From: Gemmatimonadaceae bacterium
GTDB taxonomy: Bacteria; Gemmatimonadota; Gemmatimonadetes; Gemmatimonadales; Gemmatimonadaceae
Reading direction: 5' to 3'
Assembly: GCA_013697785.1 (NCBI GenBank)
Contig: JACCWE010000141.1
Coordinates: 1-47,116 of the forward strand
DNA length: 47,116 nt
The notes under the pieces are model-generated. The model was given only the letters and a program-made list of their open reading frames with translations. It searched no databases and was not told where the DNA came from. This document shows, in pieces, positions 1-9,242 of this stretch. Position 1 is the stretch's first letter. Every line of letters begins with the position of its first letter. Position numbers and translations under genes: made by a program.

Positions 1-2
1 CG

Positions 3-374
3 GCATCGGCGGCCGCCGCGCCCGCGCCCGCCGCACCCGTCCCGCGTGCAACCGCTCCGGTCACGCGTCCGAACACAACGCAGGTTGGCGGCGCACCGGC
101 GGCGCGCCCGCCGATCAACCCGTTCCTCGCCAACGATCCGAATCAGAAGGCGAAGCGGCTCGCGCGCGCGCTCGTCTCCGACATCATCGCCTACTTCCCC
201 GATCGCCACGCGCAGGGGAAGCGCGACGGCACGCTGCGTGAGAGCTTCCGCGAAGAGATCAAGAAGAGCTATGAGGAATACGTCGAGCAGATGGGGAAGG
301 AGTTCGCCGAGAACACGACGCACTTCCAGGATGCGCTCAACGACGTTCTCGCGGGCGGAGCGAAGATCTTCTAG
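3..374 (+). CDS. C-terminal part of an unknown protein with an Ala/Pro-rich linker
   Basis: The gene enters from the left edge and ends at TAG 372-374; 123 codons are visible. The first 40 or so residues are Ala/Pro-rich low-complexity sequence that looks like a flexible linker. A compact charged helical domain of about 75 residues follows, with the segments RLARALVSDIIAYFPDRH and GTLRESFREEIKKSYEEYV. From memory, similar C-terminal domains occur in predicted zinc-ribbon proteins of delta-proteobacteria and Gemmatimonadota, but the N-terminus that would show a zinc ribbon is outside the window. Function is unknown. A hairpin follows 67 bases downstream, so it is probably the last gene of its transcript. 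Confidence 0.7.
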   Translation, partial: ASAAAAPAPAAPVPRATAPVTRPNTTQVGGAPAARPPINPFLANDPNQKAKRLARALVSDIIAYFPDRHAQGKRDGTLRESFREEIKKSYEEYVEQMGKEFAENTTHFQDALNDVLAGGAKIF

Positions 375-440
375 CACTTTCCGATCGATGAAGATGCGCC
401 GCGCAGTGCTGCGTGCGCGAAGTCGGATTATATTTCAGAT

Positions 441-471
441 GCGAGCCGTTCCGGCGCCCGGAACGGCTCGC
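441..471 (+). terminator. Perfect 13-bp hairpin between the first gene and prfB
   Basis: Bases 441-453 are the exact reverse complement of 459-471, with a five-base loop; G454-C458 can also pair, giving 14 bp. Only a weak T-run follows (TTT at 476-478). It may end transcription of the upstream gene. Alternatively it forms the 5' end of the prfB mRNA, because a TATATT box lies at 429-434, about seven bases before the stem. The sequence does not decide between these. Confidence 0.55.
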
Positions 472-524
472 GTCGTTTGTAGTCGCGCCGCGCGCACAAG
501 CGCCTCATCAGTGGAGTGGATCCA

Positions 525-1641
525 ATGTCCGAGAGTGAACGCACCCGGCAGCTGCGCCGGCACGATGAGCGACTCGCCGAGCTCCGGGGGTTGCTTTGAC
601 TTGGATACCAGGCGCGTTACGCTGAGCACTCGCGAAGCGCAGATGGGGGAGTCCAACTTCTGGGACGTTCCCGATCGCGCGCGCGAGGTCATCTCCGAAG
701 TCAACACGATCAAGAACTGGGTCGAACCCTTCGACAGGCTCGAGGCGAAGCTGCGCGAGATGATCGAGCTCGATGAGCTGCTTCAGGCCGAACCCGACGC
801 CGAGCTGTCCGCGGAGCTCGATCGCGATCTCTCGTCCTTCGAAGAGCAGCTCCGCGGCTACGAGCTTCGCTCGATGCTTCAGGGTCCCGACGATCAGCGC
901 AACGCGATGGTCGAGATCTCGGCCGGTGCCGGCGGCACCGAGGCACAGGACTGGGCCGGGATGCTCCTTCGCATGTACACGCGCTGGGCCGAGCGACGCG
1001 GCTTCTCCGTCGAGGTGCTCGACGTGAGCGAGGGCGAAGAGGCGGGGATCAAGGGCGCGATGCTCGAGGTCAAGGGCGAGTACGCGTACGGCTTCCTTCG
1101 CTCGGAGGCCGGCGTGCATCGTCTCGTGCGCATCTCGCCGTTCGATTCGCAGTCGCGCCGCCACACAAGCTTTGCATCCGTGTTCGTGTATCCCGACGTC
1201 GATGAGGAGATCAACATCGAGGTGCGCGACGAAGACATTCGCATGGATGTCTTTCGCGCATCCGGCGCCGGGGGGCAGCATGTGAACAAGACCAGCTCCG
1301 CCGTTCGCCTCACGCACATCCCATCGGGCATCGTCACGAGCTGTCAGCAGCAGCGCTCGCAGCACAAGAACAAGGAGACGGCGCTCAAGATGCTGAAGAA
1401 CGCGCTCTACCAGCGCGAGGTGGAGGCCCGCGAGGCCAAGAAGGCAGAGATCGATTCCGCGAAGACCGACGTATCATTCGGCAACCAGATTCGGAGCTAT
1501 GTCTTTCAGCCGTACACGATGGTCAACGATCATCGCACCGAGCTCAAGATCACCGATGTCGGCAAGGTGATGGACGGCGCGATCGATCCGTTCATCGAGG
1601 CTTACCTCAAGCGCGCGGCGCCCGGAGTGCACACAGCGTGA
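525..1641 (+). CDS. prfB: Peptide chain release factor 2 (RF2), expressed by programmed +1 frameshift
   Basis: RF2 recognises UGA and UAA stop codons and triggers peptide release in the ribosome. Translation starts at ATG 525 behind GGAG (513-516) and reads 24 codons to an in-frame TGA at 597-599. The main frame resumes at GAC 598, giving about 371 residues, the normal RF2 size. The slippery site CTT TGA C is preceded by CGG GGG, an internal Shine-Dalgarno element like that of E. coli prfB. The main frame holds the stop-codon-recognition tripeptide SPF (in RISPFDSQSRRH) and the catalytic GGQ loop (GAGGQHVNKTSS). The stop overlaps the lysS GTG start by four bases. The joined coordinates include one skipped base (T597). 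Identification is firm. Confidence 0.96.
585..600 (+). promoter_or_regulatory. prfB programmed +1 frameshift site
   Basis: The sequence CGG GGG TTG CTT TGA C has the three classical parts of the RF2 autoregulatory frameshift. These are a G-rich Shine-Dalgarno-like stimulator, three bases of spacing, and CTT followed by an in-frame TGA with C next. When RF2 is scarce, the ribosome pauses at UGA and slips forward one base into the long frame. The zero frame ends after 24 codons, and the downstream frame carries all conserved RF2 motifs. Confidence 0.95.
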
Positions 1642-3128
1642 GCACCGAAGAGCTCAACTTCGTTCTGCAGGCCCGTCGCGATAAACACGACGCGCTGATC
1701 GCGCGCGGAATTCCGCCGTACGCCTATCGCTTCGCGCGCACGCACACCGCCGCCGCCGCCATCGCCGCACTCGGCGCCGCCGACGAGGGCGAGACCGTGC
1801 GTGTGGCGGGGCGTATAGTCGCCTGGCGCGGGCAGGGGAAGACGAGCTTCGCACATCTCGCCGATGATTCCGGCCGCATTCAGCTCTACTTTCGCAAGGA
1901 CGATCTCGGCGACGAGCTGTTCGAGACGCTCAAGCTGTTCGACATCGGCGACGTGATCGGTATCTCGGGCGCGCTCTTCCGCACGAAGACCGGCGAGGCG
2001 ACGGTGCGCGTCGCGAGCGCGGAGATGCTCGCGAAGTCGCTGCGTCCGCTCCCCTTCGGGAAGGAGGAGACCGTCGACGGCGTCGTCGTTCGACACTCGG
2101 GCTTCAGCGATCCGGAACAGCGCTATCGTCAGCGCGCCGTCGATCTCGCGGTGCATCCCGATGTGCGTGCGTCGTTCGTCGCGCGCTCGCGGATGATCAC
2201 CGCGCTCCGTGCCTTCCTCGATGGCCGCGGCTTTCTCGAGGTCGAGACACCGGTGCTGCAGCCGCTCTACGGCGGCGCGGCCGCGCGCCCGTTCATCACG
2301 CATCACAACGCGCTCGACATTCCGCTCTTCCTCCGCATCGCCGACGAGCTCTATCTCAAGCGCCTCATCGTCGGCGGTTTCGATGCGGTCTATGAGATCG
2401 GACACGACTTCCGCAACGAAGGCGTCGACCGCACGCACAATCCCGAGTTCACGATGCTCGAGTGGTATCAGGCGTATTCGGACTACACGGACATGATGCT
2501 CCTCGTGGAGCAGTTGCTCGTCGCCGCTGCGCACGCGGTGCGCGCGCATCCCGCCTACGCCGCCGCGGTGCCCGCGCTCGCGACTCCGTTCCCGCGCATC
2601 GAGTGGGTGCCGTCGCTCGACAACGCGCTCGGCGACGACGCGCTCGCGATGTCCGATGCAGCGCTGCGCAAGGCGGCGGAGAAGGCCGGCGTCGCGAAGC
2701 CCGATACGCTCTCGCGCCCCAAGCTGCTCGACGAACTCTTTCAGGCGCACGTCGAGCGCACGCTGCACGATCCGACCTTCGTCATCGACTACCCGCTCGA
2801 GCTCTCGCCGCTCGCGAAGCCGAAGCGCGGCGCGCCGAGTCTCACCGAGCGCTTCGAGCTCTTCGCCGGCGGCCGCGAGCTCGCGAACGCGTTCAGCGAG
2901 CTCAATGATCCGCTGGATCAGCGCCGCCGCTTCGAGGCGCAGGCAGCGCTGCGCGCGGCGGGCGACGAGGAAGCTGCGGGCATCGACGAGGACTACCTCC
3001 GCGCGATGGAGCACGGAATGCCGCCGATGGGCGGCGTCGGCGTCGGCATCGATCGGCTGTTCATGTATCTGTCGGGTATATCACACATACGCGATGTGAT
3101 TCTCTTTCCGACGATGCGACCAGAATGA
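1638..3128 (+). CDS. lysS: Lysine--tRNA ligase, class II
   Basis: The enzyme charges tRNA-Lys with lysine in the cytoplasm. It has 496 residues, usual for bacterial LysRS. An OB-fold anticodon-binding domain occupies roughly residues 50-145 (VRVAGRIVAWRGQGKTSFAHL). The class II catalytic core follows: motif 1 near FLEVETPVLQP, motif 2 at FRNEGVDRTHNPEFTMLEWY, and motif 3 at GVGIDRLFMYLSG. The GTG start shares GTGA with the prfB stop, and the TGA stop shares ATGA with the next gene, so translation is probably coupled. prfB-lysS adjacency is common in bacteria. Confidence 0.96.
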   Translation: MSTEELNFVLQARRDKHDALIARGIPPYAYRFARTHTAAAAIAALGAADEGETVRVAGRIVAWRGQGKTSFAHLADDSGRIQLYFRKDDLGDELFETLKLFDIGDVIGISGALFRTKTGEATVRVASAEMLAKSLRPLPFGKEETVDGVVVRHSGFSDPEQRYRQRAVDLAVHPDVRASFVARSRMITALRAFLDGRGFLEVETPVLQPLYGGAAARPFITHHNALDIPLFLRIADELYLKRLIVGGFDAVYEIGHDFRNEGVDRTHNPEFTMLEWYQAYSDYTDMMLLVEQLLVAAAHAVRAHPAYAAAVPALATPFPRIEWVPSLDNALGDDALAMSDAALRKAAEKAGVAKPDTLSRPKLLDELFQAHVERTLHDPTFVIDYPLELSPLAKPKRGAPSLTERFELFAGGRELANAFSELNDPLDQRRRFEAQAALRAAGDEEAAGIDEDYLRAMEHGMPPMGGVGVGIDRLFMYLSGISHIRDVILFPTMRPE

Positions 3129-4375
3129 GCCGTCTCGAGCTGTCGATCGCCTGGCGTTATCTTCGCAGCCGCGGAAGCGCCCGGCTCTTCTCCTTCATCA
3201 GTGTAATCGCGATCGGCGGTGTGCTGGTGGGCGTCGGCGCGCTCATCATCACCAACGGCGTGATGACGGGGATGCAGACGGATCTCCGCGAGAAGATTCT
3301 CGTCGGCAGTCCCGATCTTCGCGTCCTCACCTTCGGCGAGGATCTCAAGCTCGCGGACTGGCAGCCGACGCTCGCACGCGTGCGACGGAATCCACACGTC
3401 GTCGCCGCTGCGCCGTTCGTGCTCACGCAGGGGCTCGCGACCGCGGGCCACGATTACTCCGAGGGCGTGTTCATCGAGGGCATCCCGCCCGCCGGTCCCG
3501 GCGTCGTCGATGTCACGAGCATCCGCCAGCACGTCTCCACCGGCGACTTCCGCTTCTTCACCGACGACAACCAGCGGCGCGGCGCCGTGCTCGGCAAGCG
3601 GCTCGCCGAGCGGCTGAATGTATTTCCGGGGAGCAAGCTGTCACTGATCTCGCCGGCCGGCGCGAAGTTCAACGCGTCCGTCGGCGGCTACGTGCCGCGG
3701 ATCTACCAGTTCGATGTCACGGGCGTCTTCGAGTCGGGGATGTACGAGTACGACAACTCCTACATCTACGTCGACCTCGATCGCGCGAAGGAGTTCGCGG
3801 GGCTCGGCGATGCAGTAACGGGAATCGAGGCCCGCACGACGAATCGATGGGAGGCCGGCGACGTCGCGAAGCAGCTCGCGGATACGCTGGGCTATCCGTA
3901 TCGCGTCACCGATTGGCAGGAAGCAAACTCGCAGCTCTTCCAGGCGCTCAAGCTCGAGAAGCTCGCGATGCGCATCATCCTTCTCCTCATCGTGCTGGTC
4001 GCGGCCTTCAACATCGTCAGCACGCTTACGATGGTCGTGAAGGACAAGACGCGCGAGATCGGTATCCTGAAGGCGATGGGGCTACCAGCGAAATCGGTGC
4101 GCCGGATTTTTCTCGCGCAGGGACTCGTCATTGGCTTCGTCGGAACGGCGATCGGTGTCATCATCGGTGTCACGGCCGGTGTCGTGATCAATCGCGGCAA
4201 GCTCATTCCGCTCGATCCGACGGTTTACTTCATCGATCATCTTCCGGTGACCATTCAGCTCGGCGACGTCGTGTGGATCGCCGGTGCGAGCATCATCATC
4301 GCGGCCTTGGCCACACTCTATCCGGCGATTCAGGCCGCGCGCCTTTTCCCCGTCGAGGCGATCCGTCACGAATGA
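3125..4375 (+). CDS. Lipoprotein-releasing ABC transporter permease, LolC/LolE family
   Basis: This is an inner-membrane permease of the FtsX/MacB-type fold that extracts outer-membrane lipoproteins for transfer to LolA. The protein has 416 residues. The N-terminus AWRYLRSRGSARLFSFIS and first membrane segment (about residues 20-45) are followed by a large periplasmic domain. Three membrane segments lie in the last 150 residues, within an FtsX domain containing the stretch KDKTREIGILKAMGLP. Only one permease gene is present, so a homodimer (a LolF-like arrangement) is possible; it cannot be assigned specifically to LolC or LolE. The stop overlaps the ATPase start (ATGA). Confidence 0.9.
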   Translation: MSRLELSIAWRYLRSRGSARLFSFISVIAIGGVLVGVGALIITNGVMTGMQTDLREKILVGSPDLRVLTFGEDLKLADWQPTLARVRRNPHVVAAAPFVLTQGLATAGHDYSEGVFIEGIPPAGPGVVDVTSIRQHVSTGDFRFFTDDNQRRGAVLGKRLAERLNVFPGSKLSLISPAGAKFNASVGGYVPRIYQFDVTGVFESGMYEYDNSYIYVDLDRAKEFAGLGDAVTGIEARTTNRWEAGDVAKQLADTLGYPYRVTDWQEANSQLFQALKLEKLAMRIILLLIVLVAAFNIVSTLTMVVKDKTREIGILKAMGLPAKSVRRIFLAQGLVIGFVGTAIGVIIGVTAGVVINRGKLIPLDPTVYFIDHLPVTIQLGDVVWIAGASIIIAALATLYPAIQAARLFPVEAIRHE

Positions 4376-5070
4376 ACGTCATCGAGGCGCGTGAGCTGTC
4401 GAAGTCGTACTTCGGCGGCGATGGTGGTCGGGTGGATGTGCTGAACGCGGTGAGTCTCGACGTGCGTCGCGGCGAGATGATCGCGATCGTCGGCGCGAGC
4501 GGCGCAGGGAAGAGCACGCTCCTCCACATCCTCGGCGCCCTCGATCGGCCCTCGGCCGGCCAGGTCACGCTCGACGGCGAGTCGTTGAGCAGCCTCGACG
4601 ACGGCCAGCTTTCCATGATGCGGAACAGAAAGGTCGGCTTCGTCTTTCAGTTTCATCACCTCTTGCGCGAGTTCTCCGCGCTCGAGAATGTGATGATGCC
4701 ACTACGAATTTCCGGTTGGGAGTCGCAAAAGGCTCGCGCGAGGGCGACCGAGATGCTGTCGCGGGTGGGGTTGAGCGCACGGAGCACGCATCGGCCATCC
4801 GAAATGTCGGGCGGCGAGCAGCAGCGCACGGCCGTCGCGCGAGCGCTTGCCGTGGATCCGGTGGTCGTGCTGGCGGACGAGCCAAGTGGAAATCTCGATC
4901 ACGCGAACGCGGAACGGCTGCACGAGCAGTTCACGCAGCTCGTGCGAGACCTGAACATCGCGATGGTCGTCGTCACTCATAACAAGGCGCTTGCGGCGCG
5001 CGCGGATCGTGCGTTGCTGCTGGAGGATGGCCGGTTGCAGGAAACGGATGTGCGGGAGGTGTTGGCCTGA
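4372..5070 (+). CDS. lolD: Lipoprotein-releasing ABC transporter ATPase, LolD-like
   Basis: This 232-residue ATP-binding subunit powers the adjacent permease. Walker A is GASGAGKST, the ABC signature is MSGGEQQRTAVARAL, Walker B is VVVLADEPSGNLD, and the switch histidine lies in VVVTHNK. The sequence between Walker A and the signature (FQFHHLLREFSALENVMMPL) is typical of the LolD/MacB/FtsE subfamily. The ATG overlaps the permease stop, and the TGA overlaps the mcsA ATG by one base. The close coupling to a LolC/E permease supports the LolD assignment over other MacB-like ATPases. Confidence 0.9.
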   Translation: MNVIEARELSKSYFGGDGGRVDVLNAVSLDVRRGEMIAIVGASGAGKSTLLHILGALDRPSAGQVTLDGESLSSLDDGQLSMMRNRKVGFVFQFHHLLREFSALENVMMPLRISGWESQKARARATEMLSRVGLSARSTHRPSEMSGGEQQRTAVARALAVDPVVVLADEPSGNLDHANAERLHEQFTQLVRDLNIAMVVVTHNKALAARADRALLLEDGRLQETDVREVLA

Positions 5071-5558
5071 TGCTTTGTGATAGCTGTAAAGAGCGGGACG
5101 CAGTCGTGCAGGTCACCCAGGTGACCGATCCACCGGTGCGCCAGCTCAACCTGTGCGAGAAGTGCGCGGCGGAGCGCGGTATCGAAACGCACGTCACGAT
5201 GCCGAAGCAGCCGCTCGCGGACTTCATTCAGGCCGTCCAGCAGAAGCAGCTCCTCGCGGGAAGCGAAAGCTGGCGCTGCACCTTCTGCAACTCGACTCTT
5301 CGCGACTTCCGGAATACGAGCCGTCTGGGATGCGCTTACTGCTATGGCGCCTTCGAGGCCAAGATCCGCGACCTCCTCCGCGGCGTCCACGGCACGTCGA
5401 AGCACCAGGGGAAGCGCTACCGCCCGCCGGCCGAGGGTGGAGTGGAGGAAGGAGGGTCGGTGGCGACCGAGCTCCGGACGCGGCTCCGCAGAGCCGTCGA
5501 GCAGGAGCACTTCGAGGAAGCGGCGAAGCTCCGGGACCAGCTGAAGGTGATGGAATGA
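5070..5558 (+). CDS. mcsA: McsA, zinc-binding activator of protein arginine kinase
   Basis: McsA activates the arginine kinase McsB and links it to ClpC in Firmicutes. This 162-residue protein has four CxxC pairs (C3/C6, C29/C32, C70/C73, C88/C91), enough for two zinc modules. Its C-terminal UVR helix pair has the sequence LRRAVEQEHFEEAAKLRDQL. That arrangement and the position directly before mcsB and clpC make the assignment strong. The stop overlaps the mcsB start by four bases. No ctsR repressor gene precedes it, unlike the Bacillus operon. Confidence 0.92.
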   Translation: MLCDSCKERDAVVQVTQVTDPPVRQLNLCEKCAAERGIETHVTMPKQPLADFIQAVQQKQLLAGSESWRCTFCNSTLRDFRNTSRLGCAYCYGAFEAKIRDLLRGVHGTSKHQGKRYRPPAEGGVEEGGSVATELRTRLRRAVEQEHFEEAAKLRDQLKVME

Positions 5559-6634
5559 CGCTCGACCTGTCGCTCCTGCCGGATGGCGGCGTCAACTGGC
5601 TGGATGCGTCCGGCGACCACGCCGGAATCGTCCTCTCCACGCGTATTCGCCTTGCCCGGAACCTGGAGGGCTTCGCCTTTCCAGGGCGAGCGCGGGACGG
5701 TGAGCGGCTCCGTATCCTCGCGCGGATCAGGGAGGCTGTAGAGAGCTCTCCGCACTTACGGGCGAATCTGCTGGTCCGAGTCGATGAGCTCGGCTCTGAG
5801 GACAGGCTGCTGCTTCATGAGCGGCATCTGATCAGCAAGGAGCTCGCGGGGCTCGACGTCCAGCACCCGGTGCGCAGCGGCGCCGCAGTGTTTCTCGGCG
5901 ACGGAATAGGCGTCATGGTAAATGAAGAGGATCATCTGCGCCTCCAGACGCTCCGGTCCGGATTCAACCTGGCCGACGCCTTCGCGGACATGCAGCGGAT
6001 CGACGAGGAGCTGGGCGAGCGGGTGCCTTTTGCGTTCCACGATGAATTCGGGTATTTGACCTCCTGCCCAACGAACACGGGCACGGGATTGCGGGCGAGT
6101 GCGTTGATCCATTTGCCGGGGCTCGTGTTGACGAAGGAGATCAACAAGACGTTGGCAGGGCTGCAGCAGATCGGCTTTACCTATCGCGGGCTGTACGGCG
6201 AGGGGAGTGAGGTCGTCGGCAACTTTTTCCAGATCTCGAACCAGACGACACTGGGCCGAACGGAGGAAGAGATCGTCGACAAGCTCTTGCAGGTGTTGAC
6301 GACGGTGATCGCGCGAGAGGAGGAGGCGAGGCGAGTATTGCTTCGTGACGCTGGTTATATTATTGAAGACAAGCTTTGGCGAGCATACGGGACACTCCGC
6401 TACGCGCGCAGCCTCACGTTCGACGAGGCAATGAATTTTCTGAGCGGCGTGCGCTTGGCCGTGGGTCTGAAACTGATCACCGGCCTGAGTGTATATACCC
6501 TCAACAAGCTCCTGATCTTTTCGCAAGCTGCGCACCTGTCCCACGCGGAAGGCCGGCCGCTCTCGGAGAGCGAAGCCAATCTTGCGCGCGCACGCTACGT
6601 GCGGCAGGCACTCGCAGCGGAAGTAGGTATGTAG
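5555..6634 (+). CDS. mcsB: Protein arginine kinase McsB
   Basis: McsB phosphorylates arginine side chains, marking proteins for degradation by ClpC-ClpP. The product has 359 residues, the usual length. It belongs to the ATP:guanido phosphotransferase fold: [10 protein letters not shown] near residue 28 is the nucleotide-binding arginine region, and [12 protein letters not shown] carries the conserved reactive-cysteine loop. The C-terminal segment aligns with the phosphoarginine-binding RDxxRA motif of Gram-positive McsB but reads approximately ANLARA, so only the last Arg-Ala is kept. That alignment is by eye. The start is ATG 5555, inside the end of mcsA. Confidence 0.94.
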   Translation: MTLDLSLLPDGGVNWLDASGDHAGIVLSTRIRLARNLEGFAFPGRARDGERLRILARIREAVESSPHLRANLLVRVDELGSEDRLLLHERHLISKELAGLDVQHPVRSGAAVFLGDGIGVMVNEEDHLRLQTLRSGFNLADAFADMQRIDEELGERVPFAFHDEFGYLTSCPTNTGTGLRASALIHLPGLVLTKEINKTLAGLQQIGFTYRGLYGEGSEVVGNFFQISNQTTLGRTEEEIVDKLLQVLTTVIAREEEARRVLLRDAGYIIEDKLWRAYGTLRYARSLTFDEAMNFLSGVRLAVGLKLITGLSVYTLNKLLIFSQAAHLSHAEGRPLSESEANLARARYVRQALAAEVGM

Positions 6635-6677
6635 GAGTGCGCCTCCGGGGCGACGCTCCGCAGCATCAGAGGGATCT

Positions 6678-9161
6678 ATGAACGGCTACAACTTCACTGA
6701 GCGCGTGCGGAAAGTTCTCGCGATGGCCCGCGAGGAAGCCGCCCGCCTTCACCACGAGTACGTGGGGACAGAGCACATCCTGCTCGGCCTCATCCGTGAG
6801 GGTGAGGGAGTTGCTGCGGCCGTTCTCCAGAATTTGAGCGTCGACCTCGACGAGATACAGCAGAAAATCGAGGAGACGGTCAAGAAGGGGAAAGCGGCGC
6901 AGACGACAGGCCCAGACCTTCCCTATACCTCGCGCGCAAAGAAGGTGCTCGAGCTCGCCATGAGCGAGGCGCGCGAGCTGAATCACAGCTACGTCGGCAC
7001 TGAGCATCTCCTCCTCGGATTGCTTCGCGAGGAGAAGGGAATCGCTGCGCAGGTTCTCACCGACACCGGTGTGAATCTCGACGCGGCGCGCGCGGAGACG
7101 CTGCGCCTGCTCGGCACGGAGATGCCGCAGGGCGGAGCCGCGGCGCAGCAGGGCAACGCTGCCCCACCGCAGCCGACCAAGGGGGACAAGAAGTCGAAGA
7201 CCCCCGCGCTCGATCACTTTTGCCGCGACCTCACGCAGCTTGCTGCGGAGGGTCAGCTCGACCCGACCATCGGCCGCGCGAAGGAGATTCAGCGCGTCAT
7301 GGAAGTGTTGACGCGCCGCAAGAAGAACAATCCTGTGCTCATCGGTGAGCCGGGTGTGGGCAAGACGGCGATCGTCGAGGGGCTCGCACAGCTGATAGCG
7401 AACGGCGAATGCCCCGACTCGCTGCGCGACAATCGCGTGCTCGCGCTCGACATGGCGGCCGTGATCGCCGGCACCAAGTATCGCGGTCAGTTCGAGGAGC
7501 GCCTGAAGGCGGTCATGAACGAGATCGCGCAGAACAAGAACGTCATTCTCTTCATCGATGAGCTGCACACGCTCGTCGGCGCAGGAGCAGCCGAGGGTGC
7601 GATCGACGCGAGCAACATGCTCAAGCCGGCGCTGGCTCGCGGCGAGCTGCAGTGCGTCGGGGCGTCCACGCTCAACGAATACCGCAAATACATCGAGAAG
7701 GACGGCGCGCTCGAGCGCCGCTTCCAGACCGTCGTCGTGGATCCGCCGTCCGTCGACGAGACGGTCGAGATTCTCAAGGGACTGCGAAAGAAGTACGAGG
7801 ATCATCACCACGTGACGATCCCCGATTCGACGCTCGTGGCCGCGTCGAAGCTGTCGGAGCGCTACATCACCGACCGCTTCCTCCCGGACAAGGCGATCGA
7901 TGTCATCGATGAGGCAGGCGCGCGAGCACGGCTGGCGGCGCAGGCACCACCACCGGAAGTCGCCGATCTCAAGGCGAAGCTCGAGGGCGTGAACGGCGAG
8001 AAGGAAGCGGCGGTGCGCGACCAGAACTTCGAGAAAGCCGCGTCGCTGCGCGATCGCGAGCGCGAGCTGCAGGGCGACATTCGCAAGAAGCAGGAAGAGT
8101 GGGAGAAGCACCGGCAGTCATTCCGCCCCGTGCTCGGCGAGGAGGAGATCTCCTTCATCGTCAGTCGCTGGACGGGCATTCCGGTCATGCGGCTGCAGGA
8201 GGCGGAGAGCCATCGTCTGCTGCGCATGGAGGATGAGCTGCACGAGTCCGTGGTCGGCCAGGACGAGGCGATCAAGGCGCTCGCTCGCTCGATTCGCCGC
8301 AGTCGCGCAGGGCTCAAGGATCCGTCGCGTCCGATCGGCTCGTTCATCTTCTCCGGCCCCACGGGCGTCGGCAAGACCGAGCTGGCCCGGTCGCTCGCGA
8401 AGTTCCTGTTCGCGGATCCGTCGGCGCTCATTCGCGTCGACATGAGCGAATATATGGAAAAATTCTCGGTCTCGCGGCTCATCGGCGCCCCACCGGGGTA
8501 TGTCGGCTACGAAGATTCGGGCACGTTGACGAAGGCCGTGCGACGCAAGCCGTATAGCGTCGTACTCCTCGACGAGATCGAGAAGGCGCACCCCGATGTC
8601 TTCAACATTCTGCTTCAGGTGCTCGACGAAGGACACCTGACCGACAACTACGGCCGCGTCATCGACTTCAAGAACACCGTCGTCATCATGACGTCGAACG
8701 TCGGCGCGCGGGACATCACGAAGGGCAAGGGACTGGGCTTCACGACTCCGGGCGAGAAGGAAAACTTCGGGCGGATTCAGGACAAGGTGAAGGAAGAGAT
8801 CCAGCGCGTGTTCAATCCCGAGTTCCTGAACAGACTGGACGACGTGATCGTGTTCCACCCACTGGGCAAGGAGCACATCGCGCTGATCGTTTCGATTCTG
8901 ATGAAGGAAGTGCAGAAGCGGCTGGGCGACGAGGAGATCAACCTCAAGCTCACCGAAGCCGCCACGGACTTCCTGAGCACGCACGGCTACGACGAGAGCT
9001 TCGGCGCGCGGCCGCTCAAGAGGGCGATTCAGAAGTACATCGAGGATCCGCTGTCGGAGAAGATCCTGACGGGCGACTTCGCGAAGGGCGACGAGATCGA
9101 GGTCGACGTCGCGAGCGATGGAGCGAAGCTCGAATTCCGGGTGCTGACAAAGACCACCTGA
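6678..9161 (+). CDS. clpC: ClpC, AAA+ unfoldase of the Clp protease
   Basis: ClpC unfolds substrates, including arginine-phosphorylated ones, and feeds them to ClpP. The protein has 827 residues. Two Clp N-terminal repeats occupy about residues 1-145. The first AAA+ domain has Walker A GEPGVGKT, a UVR-type middle motif follows ([18 protein letters not shown]), and the second AAA+ domain has GPTGVGKT and [13 protein letters not shown]. The loop [16 protein letters not shown] has the LGF tripeptide expected for ClpP docking. The UVR motif separates ClpC from ClpA and ClpB. The ATG follows AGAGGGA (6668-6674). clpP is not in the window. A terminator follows. Confidence 0.95.
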   Translation: MNGYNFTERVRKVLAMAREEAARLHHEYVGTEHILLGLIREGEGVAAAVLQNLSVDLDEIQQKIEETVKKGKAAQTTGPDLPYTSRAKKVLELAMSEARELNHSYVGTEHLLLGLLREEKGIAAQVLTDTGVNLDAARAETLRLLGTEMPQGGAAAQQGNAAPPQPTKGDKKSKTPALDHFCRDLTQLAAEGQLDPTIGRAKEIQRVMEVLTRRKKNNPVLIGEPGVGKTAIVEGLAQLIANGECPDSLRDNRVLALDMAAVIAGTKYRGQFEERLKAVMNEIAQNKNVILFIDELHTLVGAGAAEGAIDASNMLKPALARGELQCVGASTLNEYRKYIEKDGALERRFQTVVVDPPSVDETVEILKGLRKKYEDHHHVTIPDSTLVAASKLSERYITDRFLPDKAIDVIDEAGARARLAAQAPPPEVADLKAKLEGVNGEKEAAVRDQNFEKAASLRDRERELQGDIRKKQEEWEKHRQSFRPVLGEEEISFIVSRWTGIPVMRLQEAESHRLLRMEDELHESVVGQDEAIKALARSIRRSRAGLKDPSRPIGSFIFSGPTGVGKTELARSLAKFLFADPSALIRVDMSEYMEKFSVSRLIGAPPGYVGYEDSGTLTKAVRRKPYSVVLLDEIEKAHPDVFNILLQVLDEGHLTDNYGRVIDFKNTVVIMTSNVGARDITKGKGLGFTTPGEKENFGRIQDKVKEEIQRVFNPEFLNRLDDVIVFHPLGKEHIALIVSILMKEVQKRLGDEEINLKLTEAATDFLSTHGYDESFGARPLKRAIQKYIEDPLSEKILTGDFAKGDEIEVDVASDGAKLEFRVLTKTT

Positions 9162-9184
9162 CCGAGCTTTCGCAGTTGTAGTAC

Positions 9185-9223
9185 CGGCCGAATGGCTTGC
9201 CCGTATGAGCCATTCGGCCGTTT
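9185..9223 (+). terminator. Intrinsic terminator between clpC and bamA
   Basis: A perfect 13-bp inverted repeat (9185-9197 with 9208-9220) has a 10-base loop and is followed by TTT (9221-9223). It lies 23 bases after the clpC stop. It ends the prfB-to-clpC transcript and argues that bamA starts after it. Confidence 0.8.
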
Positions 9224-9242
9224 CATGTGTACATTACCCGGA

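Noticed and set aside
46-524. Long in-frame N-terminal extension of RF2
   Set aside because: It overlaps another gene and is Arg/Ser-rich; the real RF2 N-terminus is encoded in another frame and joined by the frameshift at 597.
9192-9242. ATG 9192 as the bamA start
   Set aside because: It lies inside the 13-bp terminator stem and would bury the signal peptide.
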